Source: DASQLQ01 sp035629935
GTDB lineage: Bacteria > Actinomycetota > CADDZG01 > WHSQ01
Reading direction: 5' to 3'
DNA: 16,400 nucleotides
Assembly: GCA_035629935.1 (NCBI GenBank)
Contig: DASQLQ010000035.1
Span: forward strand, 1-16,400
The position numbers and the translations under genes were made by a program. Shown here in pieces: positions 6,984 through 14,138 of this stretch (the first letter of the stretch is position 1; every line of letters begins with the position of its first letter). A model generated the notes under the pieces. It searched no databases, was not told the DNA's origin, and saw only the letters and a program-made list of their open reading frames with translations.

Positions 6984-8159
6984 GTGGGGATCATCGAGAC
7001 CGCCCGCCGACGGCCGCTCCTGGCGTCGATAGATTCGTTCTTGCGCACGGCCGACCGTGCCGGCATCAGCGATGCGGTGCGATTGGTCGTCGCTACTCAC
7101 TTCGTCTTCTTCGCCCTCGCGTACGCGAGCGCGTGGTTCCTCTCGACCGAGACCACCGGTCCATCCACCCTCGGGCTCTTCGACATGTGGCGGAGGTGGG
7201 ATGCGAACCACCTCGTGAACATCGCTCAGCACGGTTACTTCAGCTCGGCTACCTATCCGAACGCGACGGCGTTCTTCCCCCTCGTTCCGCTCGCCATCAG
7301 GGTGCTTTCGTGGACCGGGATGCCCCACGTGGCGGCGGGTCTGGTTCTGTCGGCGATCGGCACGACCGTTGCACTCACCTATCTGTATCGCTTGGCCGAG
7401 TTGGAGCTGGGGGAGGGAAGCGGACGCAGGGCGATCAGCTATCTCGCGTTGTTTCCCACCGCGGTTTTCCTGGTCGCGCCCTACAGCGAACCGCTTTACC
7501 TGGCAGGAGCGATAGGCGCCTTCTATTACGCGCGCCGCAACCGCTGGCTCATGGTCGGTCCCTTCGCTGCGTTGGCCGTGGGTTCGCGATTGGCCGGGGT
7601 CTTTCTCCTATTCGGGCTGGCGGTTGAGTTCCTGCATCAGCGTGACTTCACGAAGGACCGGATCCTCAGCGCGTTGAACGGCCTCCTCATGGGTGGTCTG
7701 CCGCTCGTTTCCTACGCTGTCTACCTGAAAGCGAACACCGGCAACCCTTTGCAGTTCCTCGTCTCCCAGAAGGAAGGTTGGGGTCGCGAGTACGTGGGAC
7801 CGGTGGCGTCCTTCCTGAATACGTGGAGGACGTGGGAGGGGAGTTACTTCACGAACTGGATGTTCGCCTGGCGTGTCGAGATCCTGGCGGCCCTCATCGG
7901 ACTGGCGATCGTTACCTGGGCTCTTTTCAAGGCAGAATGGGGCTACGCGGCGTACATGGGGGCCGGGCTGGCCGCTCTGATCACGAGCGCCTGGTACTAC
8001 AGCATCCCCAGGATGCTGATCACCTGGTTTCCCATAATGCTCTTTTTGACCGAATTTTCGAAGCGCCGTGAACCTCGTCACGAGATCATCCTTCTGACCA
8101 TGGCGCCCTTCGCCGGTTTGGGAGTGATCCTCTTCACGCGGAACATCTGGTTTTTCTAG
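6984..8159 (+). CDS. PIG-V-like GT-C mannosyltransferase (integral membrane)
   Basis: A 391-aa polytopic membrane protein with about nine or ten hydrophobic helices, starting near residue 34. It matches the PIG-V/GPI mannosyltransferase 2-like family: an acidic-loop motif RRWDANHLVNIAQHGY (70-85, with Asp73 the likely catalytic-type residue) after the first helix, then NATAFFPLVPL (93-103), FPTAVFLVAPYSEPLY (157-172), and SRLAG (201-205) where relatives have TRPTG. Bacterial members are thought to use polyprenyl-phosphate-mannose to mannosylate lipids or proteins outside the membrane. The acceptor cannot be told from sequence. The GTG at 6984 follows gcvPB by 14 nt, with GGGGA at 6971-6975 as a Shine-Dalgarno. 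The ppm1 gene in this same window would supply the donor. Confidence 0.8.
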   Translation: MGIIETARRRPLLASIDSFLRTADRAGISDAVRLVVATHFVFFALAYASAWFLSTETTGPSTLGLFDMWRRWDANHLVNIAQHGYFSSATYPNATAFFPLVPLAIRVLSWTGMPHVAAGLVLSAIGTTVALTYLYRLAELELGEGSGRRAISYLALFPTAVFLVAPYSEPLYLAGAIGAFYYARRNRWLMVGPFAALAVGSRLAGVFLLFGLAVEFLHQRDFTKDRILSALNGLLMGGLPLVSYAVYLKANTGNPLQFLVSQKEGWGREYVGPVASFLNTWRTWEGSYFTNWMFAWRVEILAALIGLAIVTWALFKAEWGYAAYMGAGLAALITSAWYYSIPRMLITWFPIMLFLTEFSKRREPRHEIILLTMAPFAGLGVILFTRNIWFF

Positions 8160-8180
8160 GTCCTGCACTCGTGGTTCCAT

Positions 8181-9173
8181 ATGGCCGTGAGCGAGAGATC
8201 TAGCTTCCGGTTGGTTGCCGTTGTGCTGTTCGCGCTGGCGCTGCTGGCGGGGTCGGTGCCTACGGTCGCGGGACCACGCGTCCTTGCGCAACCCGCCCAG
8301 GCGTGCGACGACCCGACGTCATCCATGAGTCTTTACGCGGGTCCGATCGGAAAGAATCGGATCGGCTACGGCCTCACACCGAAGAAACTCTCGATCCCCG
8401 GGCCCACGATCACGATGACCGAGGGCGAGTGCAGGCAGATCACCTTGGTGAACGACGCCAAGCAAGCGTTGAGCATGCACGCACACGGCGTTGCGTATTC
8501 GGTCGCGTCGGACGGAACGCCGTTGAACAAGAGCTGCGTCCAGCCCGGCCGATCCCGTACGTATGTCTTCAGCGCTCCCGGGCCGACCACGCGTGCCGAC
8601 GGCACCCTCGATCCCGGCTCCGCCGGCTACTGGCACTATCACGATCATTGTCTCGGCTCCCCGCATGGAACCGGCGGTGTCAACAAAGGACTGTTCGGAG
8701 CATTCATCGTGCGGCGCGCCGGCGATCCCGTGCCCGATCGGCCCCCATTCGTGATCGTCTTCAAGGGCCGCACCATCAATCTGAAGAAGTCTCCCAAGAC
8801 CCCGGTGTTCCAGGCGAACGAGGGGGAGCGGGTCGAGTTCGTGGTGATCGGCCACGGCGAGCTGTTCCACACCTTCCATCTGCACGCTCACCGGTGGGTC
8901 GATAACCGAACCGGGATACCGACCAGCATCGAGAACGACCAGATCATCGACAACCGGACCCTGGGCCCGGCGGACTCATTCGGTTTCCAGGTCATCGCCG
9001 GCGAACACGTGGGCCCGGGGGCATGGATGTATCACTGTCACGTCCAGGGACATTCCGATTCGGGGATGTCGGGCATCTTCATGGTCAAGACCCCGGGCGG
9101 AGCGATGACGCAAGAGGCGCGCCGGACGATGCAGGCCTGGAAGAAGATGCACGTGCAACAACACCACCACTAA
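8181..9173 (+). CDS. Secreted two-domain multicopper oxidase
   Basis: A 330-aa exported protein with a signal peptide (hydrophobic segment about 11-30, Ala-rich cleavage region near 36-41). Domain 1 carries HAHG (His100, His102) and HYHDHC (His152, His154, His156). Domain 2 carries HTFHLHAH (His230, 233, 235, 237) and YHCHVQGHSDSGM (His285, Cys286, His287, His291, Met296). The type 1 copper Cys/His/Met set therefore lies in domain 2, and the trinuclear ligands come from both domains. This resembles small (two-domain) laccases, which act as trimers, rather than nitrite reductase. The substrate is unknown. The C-terminus is rich in Met and His and ends in QQHHH, perhaps copper-binding. It lies 21 nt after the mannosyltransferase gene without a clear Shine-Dalgarno, and 8 nt from the convergent receiver gene. 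Confidence 0.88.
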   Translation: MAVSERSSFRLVAVVLFALALLAGSVPTVAGPRVLAQPAQACDDPTSSMSLYAGPIGKNRIGYGLTPKKLSIPGPTITMTEGECRQITLVNDAKQALSMHAHGVAYSVASDGTPLNKSCVQPGRSRTYVFSAPGPTTRADGTLDPGSAGYWHYHDHCLGSPHGTGGVNKGLFGAFIVRRAGDPVPDRPPFVIVFKGRTINLKKSPKTPVFQANEGERVEFVVIGHGELFHTFHLHAHRWVDNRTGIPTSIENDQIIDNRTLGPADSFGFQVIAGEHVGPGAWMYHCHVQGHSDSGMSGIFMVKTPGGAMTQEARRTMQAWKKMHVQQHHH

Positions 9174-9181
9174 GAGAACTT

Positions 9182-9556
9182 CTAGGCGGCGGGGGACATG
9201 ACCTCCAGCAGCTGATCCACGAGCTGCTTGGGAGAGATGCCTTTCTCGAGGTACGCGGCCGCTCCGAGATCGATCGCGGTGGTACCGATGCGCGAAGACT
9301 CGAATCCGGAGAGCATCACAACTCTGCATTTGTCGCATACCTGGAGGACCTGGGGGAGCGCCTCCAACCCGTCCAGTATGGGCATCGAGATGTCGAGTAG
9401 GACGAGATCGGGCTTGTGCTCCTGGGCCATCTCGATCGCTTCCTTGCCGTTCTCGGCTTCGGCTACGACCTCGAATTCGCCGCTGCGCTCCAAGGCCAGT
9501 TTCACCATGAAGCGAAGGTCGAACACGTCGTCTGCAAGAAGGGTTCTGTATGGCAT
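9182..9556 (-). CDS. Stand-alone response regulator receiver (CheY-like)
   Basis: A 124-aa single receiver domain with no output domain. All phosphorylation-site residues are visible: the acidic pair Asp9-Asp10 (LLADD), the phospho-acceptor Asp55 in LVLLDISMP, Ser83 at the Thr/Ser switch (MLSGFE), Tyr103 at the aromatic switch and Lys105 (AYLEKG). It should accept phosphate from a histidine kinase, but no kinase is present in the window, so the partner is unknown. It converges on the multicopper oxidase gene with 8 bp between stops and no visible terminator there. It lies 139 bp after the methyltransferase gene, and no strong promoter or Shine-Dalgarno was found ahead of its ATG. Confidence 0.92.
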   Translation of the reverse strand: MPYRTLLADDVFDLRFMVKLALERSGEFEVVAEAENGKEAIEMAQEHKPDLVLLDISMPILDGLEALPQVLQVCDKCRVVMLSGFESSRIGTTAIDLGAAAYLEKGISPKQLVDQLLEVMSPAA

Positions 9557-9695
9557 CGTCGTTAGGTTGGCCTCGGGGGGCTGGGCTCCTGCTTGAGAGC
9601 GCGGATCATTGCTGTCCCCTCATTATCGGCACGGATTATGTGTAGCTCATGAGAGTCAACACCGGGAGTTAGCGGGACACAATAGTCATTTAGCC

Positions 9696-10463
9696 TCAAT
9701 CTGGGACATCGAGGCGCAGGCAGCCATAGGTCGCGTATTCAAACCCGTCGCCCGGCTGCCGAGATGTTTCGAGCACCGCCAAGCCCGCTGCCTCGAGCAT
9801 CCGTTTTGCATCATTCTCGGAGACGAGCAACATCCCGAAGCCGGCGGTGAACTTCGCCAACCAGGCGATCGGAACGCCGAGGGCCCGCAGGATCTTCCAG
9901 GCGCGCCGTCCCAGTTGCAACCGAGCCCGCCAACTCAGTGCCCGGCGGGGGAGTTGCACCACCAGACGCCCCTCCGGAGCCAGGGCAGAGGCCATCGTCT
10001 TTAGGTCGGCGGCAACCGCTTCGAGGCTGGGAGCATGCTGGAGCACGAGCAGGGACACGATGAGGTCGGCATCACCCGCCGGTTCGAACGCACTGTGCCC
10101 AACGAACTCGACATTGGCGAGGTCTCGTTCCCGGGCACGCTTCCTCGCCAGATCCATCATTGAGCTCGAGATATCCACTCCCACGACGCGGTCGAAGGAT
10201 CGAGCGAGCGCAAACGTCAGCCGTCCGGTGCCGCTGCCCCAGTCGATTGCCAACCGGCGCCGGATGTCGGGGAGCTCGCTGAGGACGCTCTCGATGGCCC
10301 TCTCGCCCGACGCATAGAAATCGTCTAGCCGGGGACCCCAGCCCCCGTGCCGCAGAGCCGGGTCGCTGAGAACGCCCCAATCCGGATCGCTGGAGCCGAG
10401 TGCATCCCAGATCTCGACTTCCCGCTTGCCCGCACGCGACTTCGTCCATCCGCGATCACCCAT
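9696..10463 (-). CDS. Class I SAM-dependent methyltransferase
   Basis: A 255-aa Rossmann-fold methyltransferase. Motif I is AIDWGSGTGR (72-81), which binds SAM. The acidic residue at the end of strand 2 is Asp97 in VVGVDISSSM. A post-motif DLIVSLLVLQHAPS and GRLVVQLPRRAL match motifs IV and VI in order. The N-terminus (REVEIWDALGSSDPDWGVLS) resembles methyltransferases acting on small molecules or lipids, but the substrate cannot be predicted. A hydrophobic or amphipathic stretch near residues 175-205 may contact membrane or lipid. The ATG at 10463 has only a weak Shine-Dalgarno. It lies 81 bp after the preceding same-strand gene, with a perfect TATAAT in the gap, so it may be transcribed separately. 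Confidence 0.85.
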   Translation of the reverse strand: MGDRGWTKSRAGKREVEIWDALGSSDPDWGVLSDPALRHGGWGPRLDDFYASGERAIESVLSELPDIRRRLAIDWGSGTGRLTFALARSFDRVVGVDISSSMMDLARKRARERDLANVEFVGHSAFEPAGDADLIVSLLVLQHAPSLEAVAADLKTMASALAPEGRLVVQLPRRALSWRARLQLGRRAWKILRALGVPIAWLAKFTAGFGMLLVSENDAKRMLEAAGLAVLETSRQPGDGFEYATYGCLRLDVPD

Positions 10464-10518
10464 GTGCCGGCGACCTTAAGGGGGGACTGCATCCGCAGGG
10501 CAAGGTTACATAAGATTC

Positions 10519-10524
10519 ATTATA
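10519..10524 (-). promoter_or_regulatory. Perfect -10 hexamer upstream of the methyltransferase gene
   Basis: On the minus strand this reads TATAAT, in a locally AT-rich 81-bp gap, and predicts a start about 50 nt before the methyltransferase ATG. The matching -35 (CTGATG at 10543-10548, 18-nt spacing, overlapping the end of the upstream gene) is poor. A sigma70-type promoter is likely but not certain. Confidence 0.45.
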
Positions 10525-10544
10525 GGAGGCAGACTTAGATCACA

Positions 10545-11066
10545 TCAGGAAGGTGTCGGCCCCGCCCCGTTGGACCCTTCGCCCGACGCAGAGCCGACCT
10601 TCAGGCGCTCGGAGATCGTCAGCACGGCGTTTCCCGCGTTCTCAACCGTCACGACAAAGGGCAGGTTGTTCCTGCGATTGATCCTGACAGCGTCTCCGGT
10701 GCGCACGACGATGGCCTGGCGCAGCCGCCAGAACATGCCCACGCGATAGCCGCTGTCACGCAGCGGACCGGCCTGGATCACCTCGACAGACTCCACGTCC
10801 CGGTAAGGGATCTCGAGGACGTCCCACTCCCACGGCCCCAGACCCACCGTCAGCCGGTCGACGCCGAGGACCAAAGCCACCCGGCTGAACAGGACGATGA
10901 CGGCCATCAAACCGAGCCCGATCACGACGAGGCCGAGTGGAAGTCCTGCCTCGTTAGTCAGTACGTAGGCGATCCCGATGGCGACGGCGATCGTGATCCC
11001 ACCGAACACCGCGAGTCCTGTGTTCTGTGCCGAATAGCGTTCCTCACTGGGGAGGACTTTGCTCAT
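10545..11066 (-). CDS. Two-TM membrane protein with PH-like C-terminal domain, unknown function
   Basis: A 173-aa protein. Two hydrophobic helices at about 17-37 and 43-66 are followed by a cytosolic beta-rich segment: VDRLTVGLGPWEWDVLEIPY, RDVESVEVIQ, then AIVVRTGDAVRINRRNNLPFVVTV. This layout, with a short two-helix anchor then a PH-like or DUF304-type domain, is common for bacterial PH-domain membrane proteins. No enzymatic motif is visible, and I do not recognise a specific family. Its ATG overlaps the stop of the lipoprotein gene (ATGA, 11063-11066), so the two are translationally coupled and may act together at the membrane. The extreme C-terminus is Gly/Ser/Pro-rich and probably disordered. 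Confidence 0.7.
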   Translation of the reverse strand: MSKVLPSEERYSAQNTGLAVFGGITIAVAIGIAYVLTNEAGLPLGLVVIGLGLMAVIVLFSRVALVLGVDRLTVGLGPWEWDVLEIPYRDVESVEVIQAGPLRDSGYRVGMFWRLRQAIVVRTGDAVRINRRNNLPFVVTVENAGNAVLTISERLKVGSASGEGSNGAGPTPS

Positions 11067-11893
11067 CCCTGTTGCGCCTCCGTCGGGTCGAATACTTCCT
11101 CGGCCGCCGGAACGTCGACGGTGACGTCGGTGCCGTAATCGAAGAACTCCATCGTTATCGACATCTTGGCATCGCTCATCGGTCCCGACCCGGCGGGCAT
11201 GTCGTATGCGAAGTCGTATTTCACGCGACGAGGCAGGCCGTCGCCGTCGAGCCAGACCTCGATGGGGGCCTGGTCTATGCCGCTCAGCTCCTGGATCTTG
11301 TCGATGGAACCCCCCACCTCAGTCGGTAGTGTTTTCTGGAGCTCGTCGAAGTCGATGACTCCTTTGTAGTGAGTCGTCTCGGTCCCCCGGACCTCCTCGG
11401 TGCCTACCTCCTCGATGTTCTTGGAACCCTGGAGATAGTCGAGTTGTTGCATGGGATTGTTCTGACCCATCTGAGTGAGCTGCTGGAAGTCGATGCCGGA
11501 CGCTTCGCCGGCCTTCTGAAGGTCGACCATGATCCACGTCTTGCCCTCCGGAAGGACGTTGGCGAGGATCGGCATCTTCATGTACACGACGAACTCGTCG
11601 TAAACGGTTTCCATCGTGCCGATCTGCTCGGACGCCGCCGCTCCATCGCCGGTTCCCGTTGCAGTGAACGTCAAGTGTCCCCGGTTGCCTTTGAGATCGA
11701 ACGCTCCTTCTCCGGTCATGCTGATGCTGCCGTTCGGGATGGTCATGTCCATGGCCATCGAAACGTTCGCGCTGCCTTGCTCCTTGGCCAGCTCCGCAGC
11801 CTGGGCCACGCTTTCGCCCGGCAATGCCCCCCCACCACCGCAAGCGCCCGCAAAGATGGTTAGCAACAGAGCTGCACACAGAATCCTTTTCAT
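11063..11893 (-). CDS. LppX/LolA-like predicted lipoprotein
   Basis: A 276-aa exported lipoprotein. The N-terminus MKRILCAALLLTIFAGAC is a short signal peptide with a lipobox (AGAC, Cys18), then a GGGG spacer. The mature part resembles the LppX/LprAFG and LolA-like group: alternating beta strands, for example SMAMDMTIPNGSISMTGEG, a segment with VYDEFVVYMKMP, then GTEEVRGTETTHYKGVIDF and PIEVWLDGDGLPRRVKYDF. Members of this fold carry lipids or glycolipids in a hydrophobic half-barrel, so a lipid carrier role is possible but inferred. I chose the ATG at 11893 because it gives a proper signal peptide and has GGAAGGG just upstream. Its start overlaps the ppm1 stop (ATGA), and its stop overlaps the next gene. 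A longer start at 11932 would bury the signal peptide. Confidence 0.82.
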   Translation of the reverse strand: MKRILCAALLLTIFAGACGGGGALPGESVAQAAELAKEQGSANVSMAMDMTIPNGSISMTGEGAFDLKGNRGHLTFTATGTGDGAAASEQIGTMETVYDEFVVYMKMPILANVLPEGKTWIMVDLQKAGEASGIDFQQLTQMGQNNPMQQLDYLQGSKNIEEVGTEEVRGTETTHYKGVIDFDELQKTLPTEVGGSIDKIQELSGIDQAPIEVWLDGDGLPRRVKYDFAYDMPAGSGPMSDAKMSITMEFFDYGTDVTVDVPAAEEVFDPTEAQQG

Positions 11894-12642
11894 GGCCTTC
11901 CCTTCCTGCCGAAGCGGTCCTTGATCCCCCACCGCGTGACGCTGGCGAGAGCTTCTGCCACGATCATCTTGCTCATCTTTGATTTCCCGTGCGCTCGCTC
12001 GATGAAAGTGATCGGCACCTCGACGATCACTCCCTGACTTCGATGGATCCGGCGAGTCATCTCTATCTGGAATGCATACCCCTGCGAGCGGACATCATCC
12101 AGGTTCTGCTGGGCAAGTATCTCCGTGCGATAGGCGCGGAACCCGCTCGTCGAGTCCTTTACCCGGTAACCGAGCCAGGCCCGTGCGTAGAGGTTCCCGG
12201 CCCCCGAGAGGGCCCGCCTGAGCGCCCCCCAGTTCCCGACACTTCCCCCCTCGACGTAACGGGAGCCGATCGCGAGGTCTGCCTGCTCGAGGGCCGCCAG
12301 AAGTCGCGGGACGTCGGCCGGATCGTGCGAGAGGTCGGCGTCCATCTCAACAACGGCGCGGTACCCGCGCTCCATAGCCCACTTGAACCCGGCGACGTAC
12401 GCGGTTCCCAATCCCAACTTCCCCGATCGCTCGAGCAGATTGATCTCGTGAGGGCCCTGGGCCAGCTGTTTGACGAGCTCGGCCGTTCCATCGGGTGATC
12501 CGTCATCCACGACGAGTAGGTCCACCTGATCCTCGGCCGCGTCGAACAGACGCCGGGTTACCTCGCTGATTCCCTCTCGCTCGTTATATGTGGGGACGAT
12601 CACGAGAGCCTGATCGCGATCGGGGGTCCTTAGATGTGCCAT
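11890..12642 (-). CDS. ppm1: Polyprenol monophosphomannose synthase (GT2, Dpm1-like)
   Basis: A 250-aa family 2 glycosyltransferase that transfers mannose from GDP-mannose to polyprenyl phosphate on the cytoplasmic face. Motifs are IVPTYNERE (15-23), VVDDGSPDGT (44-53, Asp46-Asp47), the metal-binding DAD in MDADLSHDP (101-103), GSRYVEGG (126-133), and STSGFRAYR plus IEVPITF-type segments near the C-terminus. It has no C-terminal membrane helices, like the soluble catalytic domain of mycobacterial Ppm1. In M. tuberculosis this domain is fused to an Lnt domain; here the two are separate and joined by TGACATG (lnt stop, 1 nt, ATG). The product is the donor for GT-C mannosyltransferases, one of which is at 6984-8159. 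Strong family match; the exact lipid is inferred. Confidence 0.92.
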   Translation of the reverse strand: MAHLRTPDRDQALVIVPTYNEREGISEVTRRLFDAAEDQVDLLVVDDGSPDGTAELVKQLAQGPHEINLLERSGKLGLGTAYVAGFKWAMERGYRAVVEMDADLSHDPADVPRLLAALEQADLAIGSRYVEGGSVGNWGALRRALSGAGNLYARAWLGYRVKDSTSGFRAYRTEILAQQNLDDVRSQGYAFQIEMTRRIHRSQGVIVEVPITFIERAHGKSKMSKMIVAEALASVTRWGIKDRFGRKGRP

Positions 12643-12643
12643 G

Positions 12644-14128
12644 TCAGGCGACGGTACCCGCTCGGCGGCGGGAAGCCAGAACCAGGTCCACCAGCGAGAC
12701 CAATAGGCAGAGGATGGGCAGCCAATCCCCCACCCTCCCGTAGAAGGTCGGCCCGTCGGACATGTGAACCGTTTCGCGCAATAGAGCGCGTGTCCAGAGG
12801 TCTGCGGTCTGGGTCACCGAGCCATCGGGCGCGATGAACGCGGACACCCCGCTCAGCGCGGCATGGACAACCCACGTCCCGTTCTCGGCAGCGCGCAGGC
12901 GGGAGAACGCAACGTGTTGGATCGAGGCCCATGACTCCCCCCAGGTCGAGGTGTTGGTGGCGACGACGAGAAGCCGGCCACCCCCCTCCCCCATCCGGGC
13001 CCGCACCAGAGAACCGAAATCGCCTTCGAACGAGATCACCGGCGCAACAGGTCCTTGCTCGATCTCGAACAGACCGGGCTCGGTGCCGGCGATCGCGTCG
13101 CGCGGGACCTGATCGAGCATCGGGACCCAGTCGAGTGCTGCTCGACCCGGCACGTATTCGCCGAAGGGAACGAGATGGGTTTTCTGATAACGCTCGACCA
13201 CTTCACCGTCGGGGCCGATATGGAATGCGAGCACCTGGTAGTTCCCGTCCTCTGTGTCGAGATTCCCGCCGACGATCATCTCGGCGTCTGCGGTAGCGGC
13301 CGCGCCCGACACGGATTCCCCCACGAAGTCGTTCCTGTTCATGTCGACACCGACCGCGCTCTCGGGCCAGACCACCAGGTCAACATCCTCACCGGCCAAT
13401 TCCGCGGTTAGCGAAACGTGACTGTTGAGTATCGCGATGCTCTTCTCGGTGATCGTTCCATCGAAAGGTTCGGGAACGTTGCCTTGGGCGATCGCTACAG
13501 AAACGGGAGCTCCGGTGGAATCGGGGGCCGGGATGGCGGCAGGAGCTGCGAGGAGAACGACACATCCGGTCATATACACGAGAGCGTGCTTCCTGTCTTT
13601 CTCTTTGAGCTCACGTGCCACTTCTACGACTAGAGCGTTGACCGCAACGACTAGAAATGTAATGCCCCATGCCCCCGTGATCCCTGCGATCGGCAACATC
13701 CACGGCAGGTTCGTTTGACTCTGCGCGATCTCGCCCCAGGTGAATCCGACCACCGGCATGTTCGCGCGTATGTATTCGACTGCTACCCACAGCGCGGCCG
13801 CGCCGGCAGCGGCACCGAGGCCGCGGAACCGCACCGAAAGTCGTGCCCAAGCGGCCCCGAACCCCGCGGTGAAGACCGACTGCATGAGCACGAGAAGGAG
13901 CCACGGGATCCAACCGACGTGTTTGATCCAGATGAGGAGGACGCCGAAGAACCCGATTCCGAACAGGAACCCCAGACGAAGGCTGGCCGAGGTGCTTCGT
14001 CCGCGAACGATCGCCAACAAAGGTGCGAGCGAGATCCATGCGAGAGGCGCAACTCCCGCCCCCGGGAATGCAAACGCGAGCGCGGCCCCCGAGAGCAGCG
14101 CGATAGCAGGGGCCCGGCCCCGGCTCAT
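12644..14128 (-). CDS. lnt: Apolipoprotein N-acyltransferase homologue with Ser in place of catalytic Cys
   Basis: A 494-aa protein with an N-terminal membrane region of about six helices (residues 5-200), a nitrilase-type domain (about 207-445) and a C-terminal helix (468-485), the standard Lnt layout. Lnt adds the third acyl chain to lipoproteins at the outer face of the cytoplasmic membrane. Conserved residues present are Glu256 in VVWPESAV, Lys316 in YQKTHLVPFGEYVP and Glu324 in the same block. The position that aligns with the nucleophile Cys (normally in an ICYE/ICFE segment) reads VISFEGDF, with Ser366 (codon at 13033-13031), while the following Glu368 is kept. The protein may therefore be inactive, act differently, or use Ser. 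The ATG at 14128 lies 10 nt after the DUF4193 stop, with no clear Shine-Dalgarno. It is followed 1 nt later by ppm1. Confidence 0.85.
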   Translation of the reverse strand: MSRGRAPAIALLSGAALAFAFPGAGVAPLAWISLAPLLAIVRGRSTSASLRLGFLFGIGFFGVLLIWIKHVGWIPWLLLVLMQSVFTAGFGAAWARLSVRFRGLGAAAGAAALWVAVEYIRANMPVVGFTWGEIAQSQTNLPWMLPIAGITGAWGITFLVVAVNALVVEVARELKEKDRKHALVYMTGCVVLLAAPAAIPAPDSTGAPVSVAIAQGNVPEPFDGTITEKSIAILNSHVSLTAELAGEDVDLVVWPESAVGVDMNRNDFVGESVSGAAATADAEMIVGGNLDTEDGNYQVLAFHIGPDGEVVERYQKTHLVPFGEYVPGRAALDWVPMLDQVPRDAIAGTEPGLFEIEQGPVAPVISFEGDFGSLVRARMGEGGGRLLVVATNTSTWGESWASIQHVAFSRLRAAENGTWVVHAALSGVSAFIAPDGSVTQTADLWTRALLRETVHMSDGPTFYGRVGDWLPILCLLVSLVDLVLASRRRAGTVA

Positions 14129-14138
14129 GCCGGCGAGA

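Noticed and set aside
9557..9695. Promoter for the receiver gene (TTGACT at 9659-9654)
   Set aside because: No -10 hexamer lies at a proper distance; CATAAT and GATAAT nearby give spacings of about 13 and 26 nt.
11894..11932. Longer start of the lipoprotein gene at 11932
   Set aside because: It would add 13 residues before the signal peptide and deepen the overlap with ppm1. The ATG at 11893 has a good Shine-Dalgarno and an ATGA overlap.
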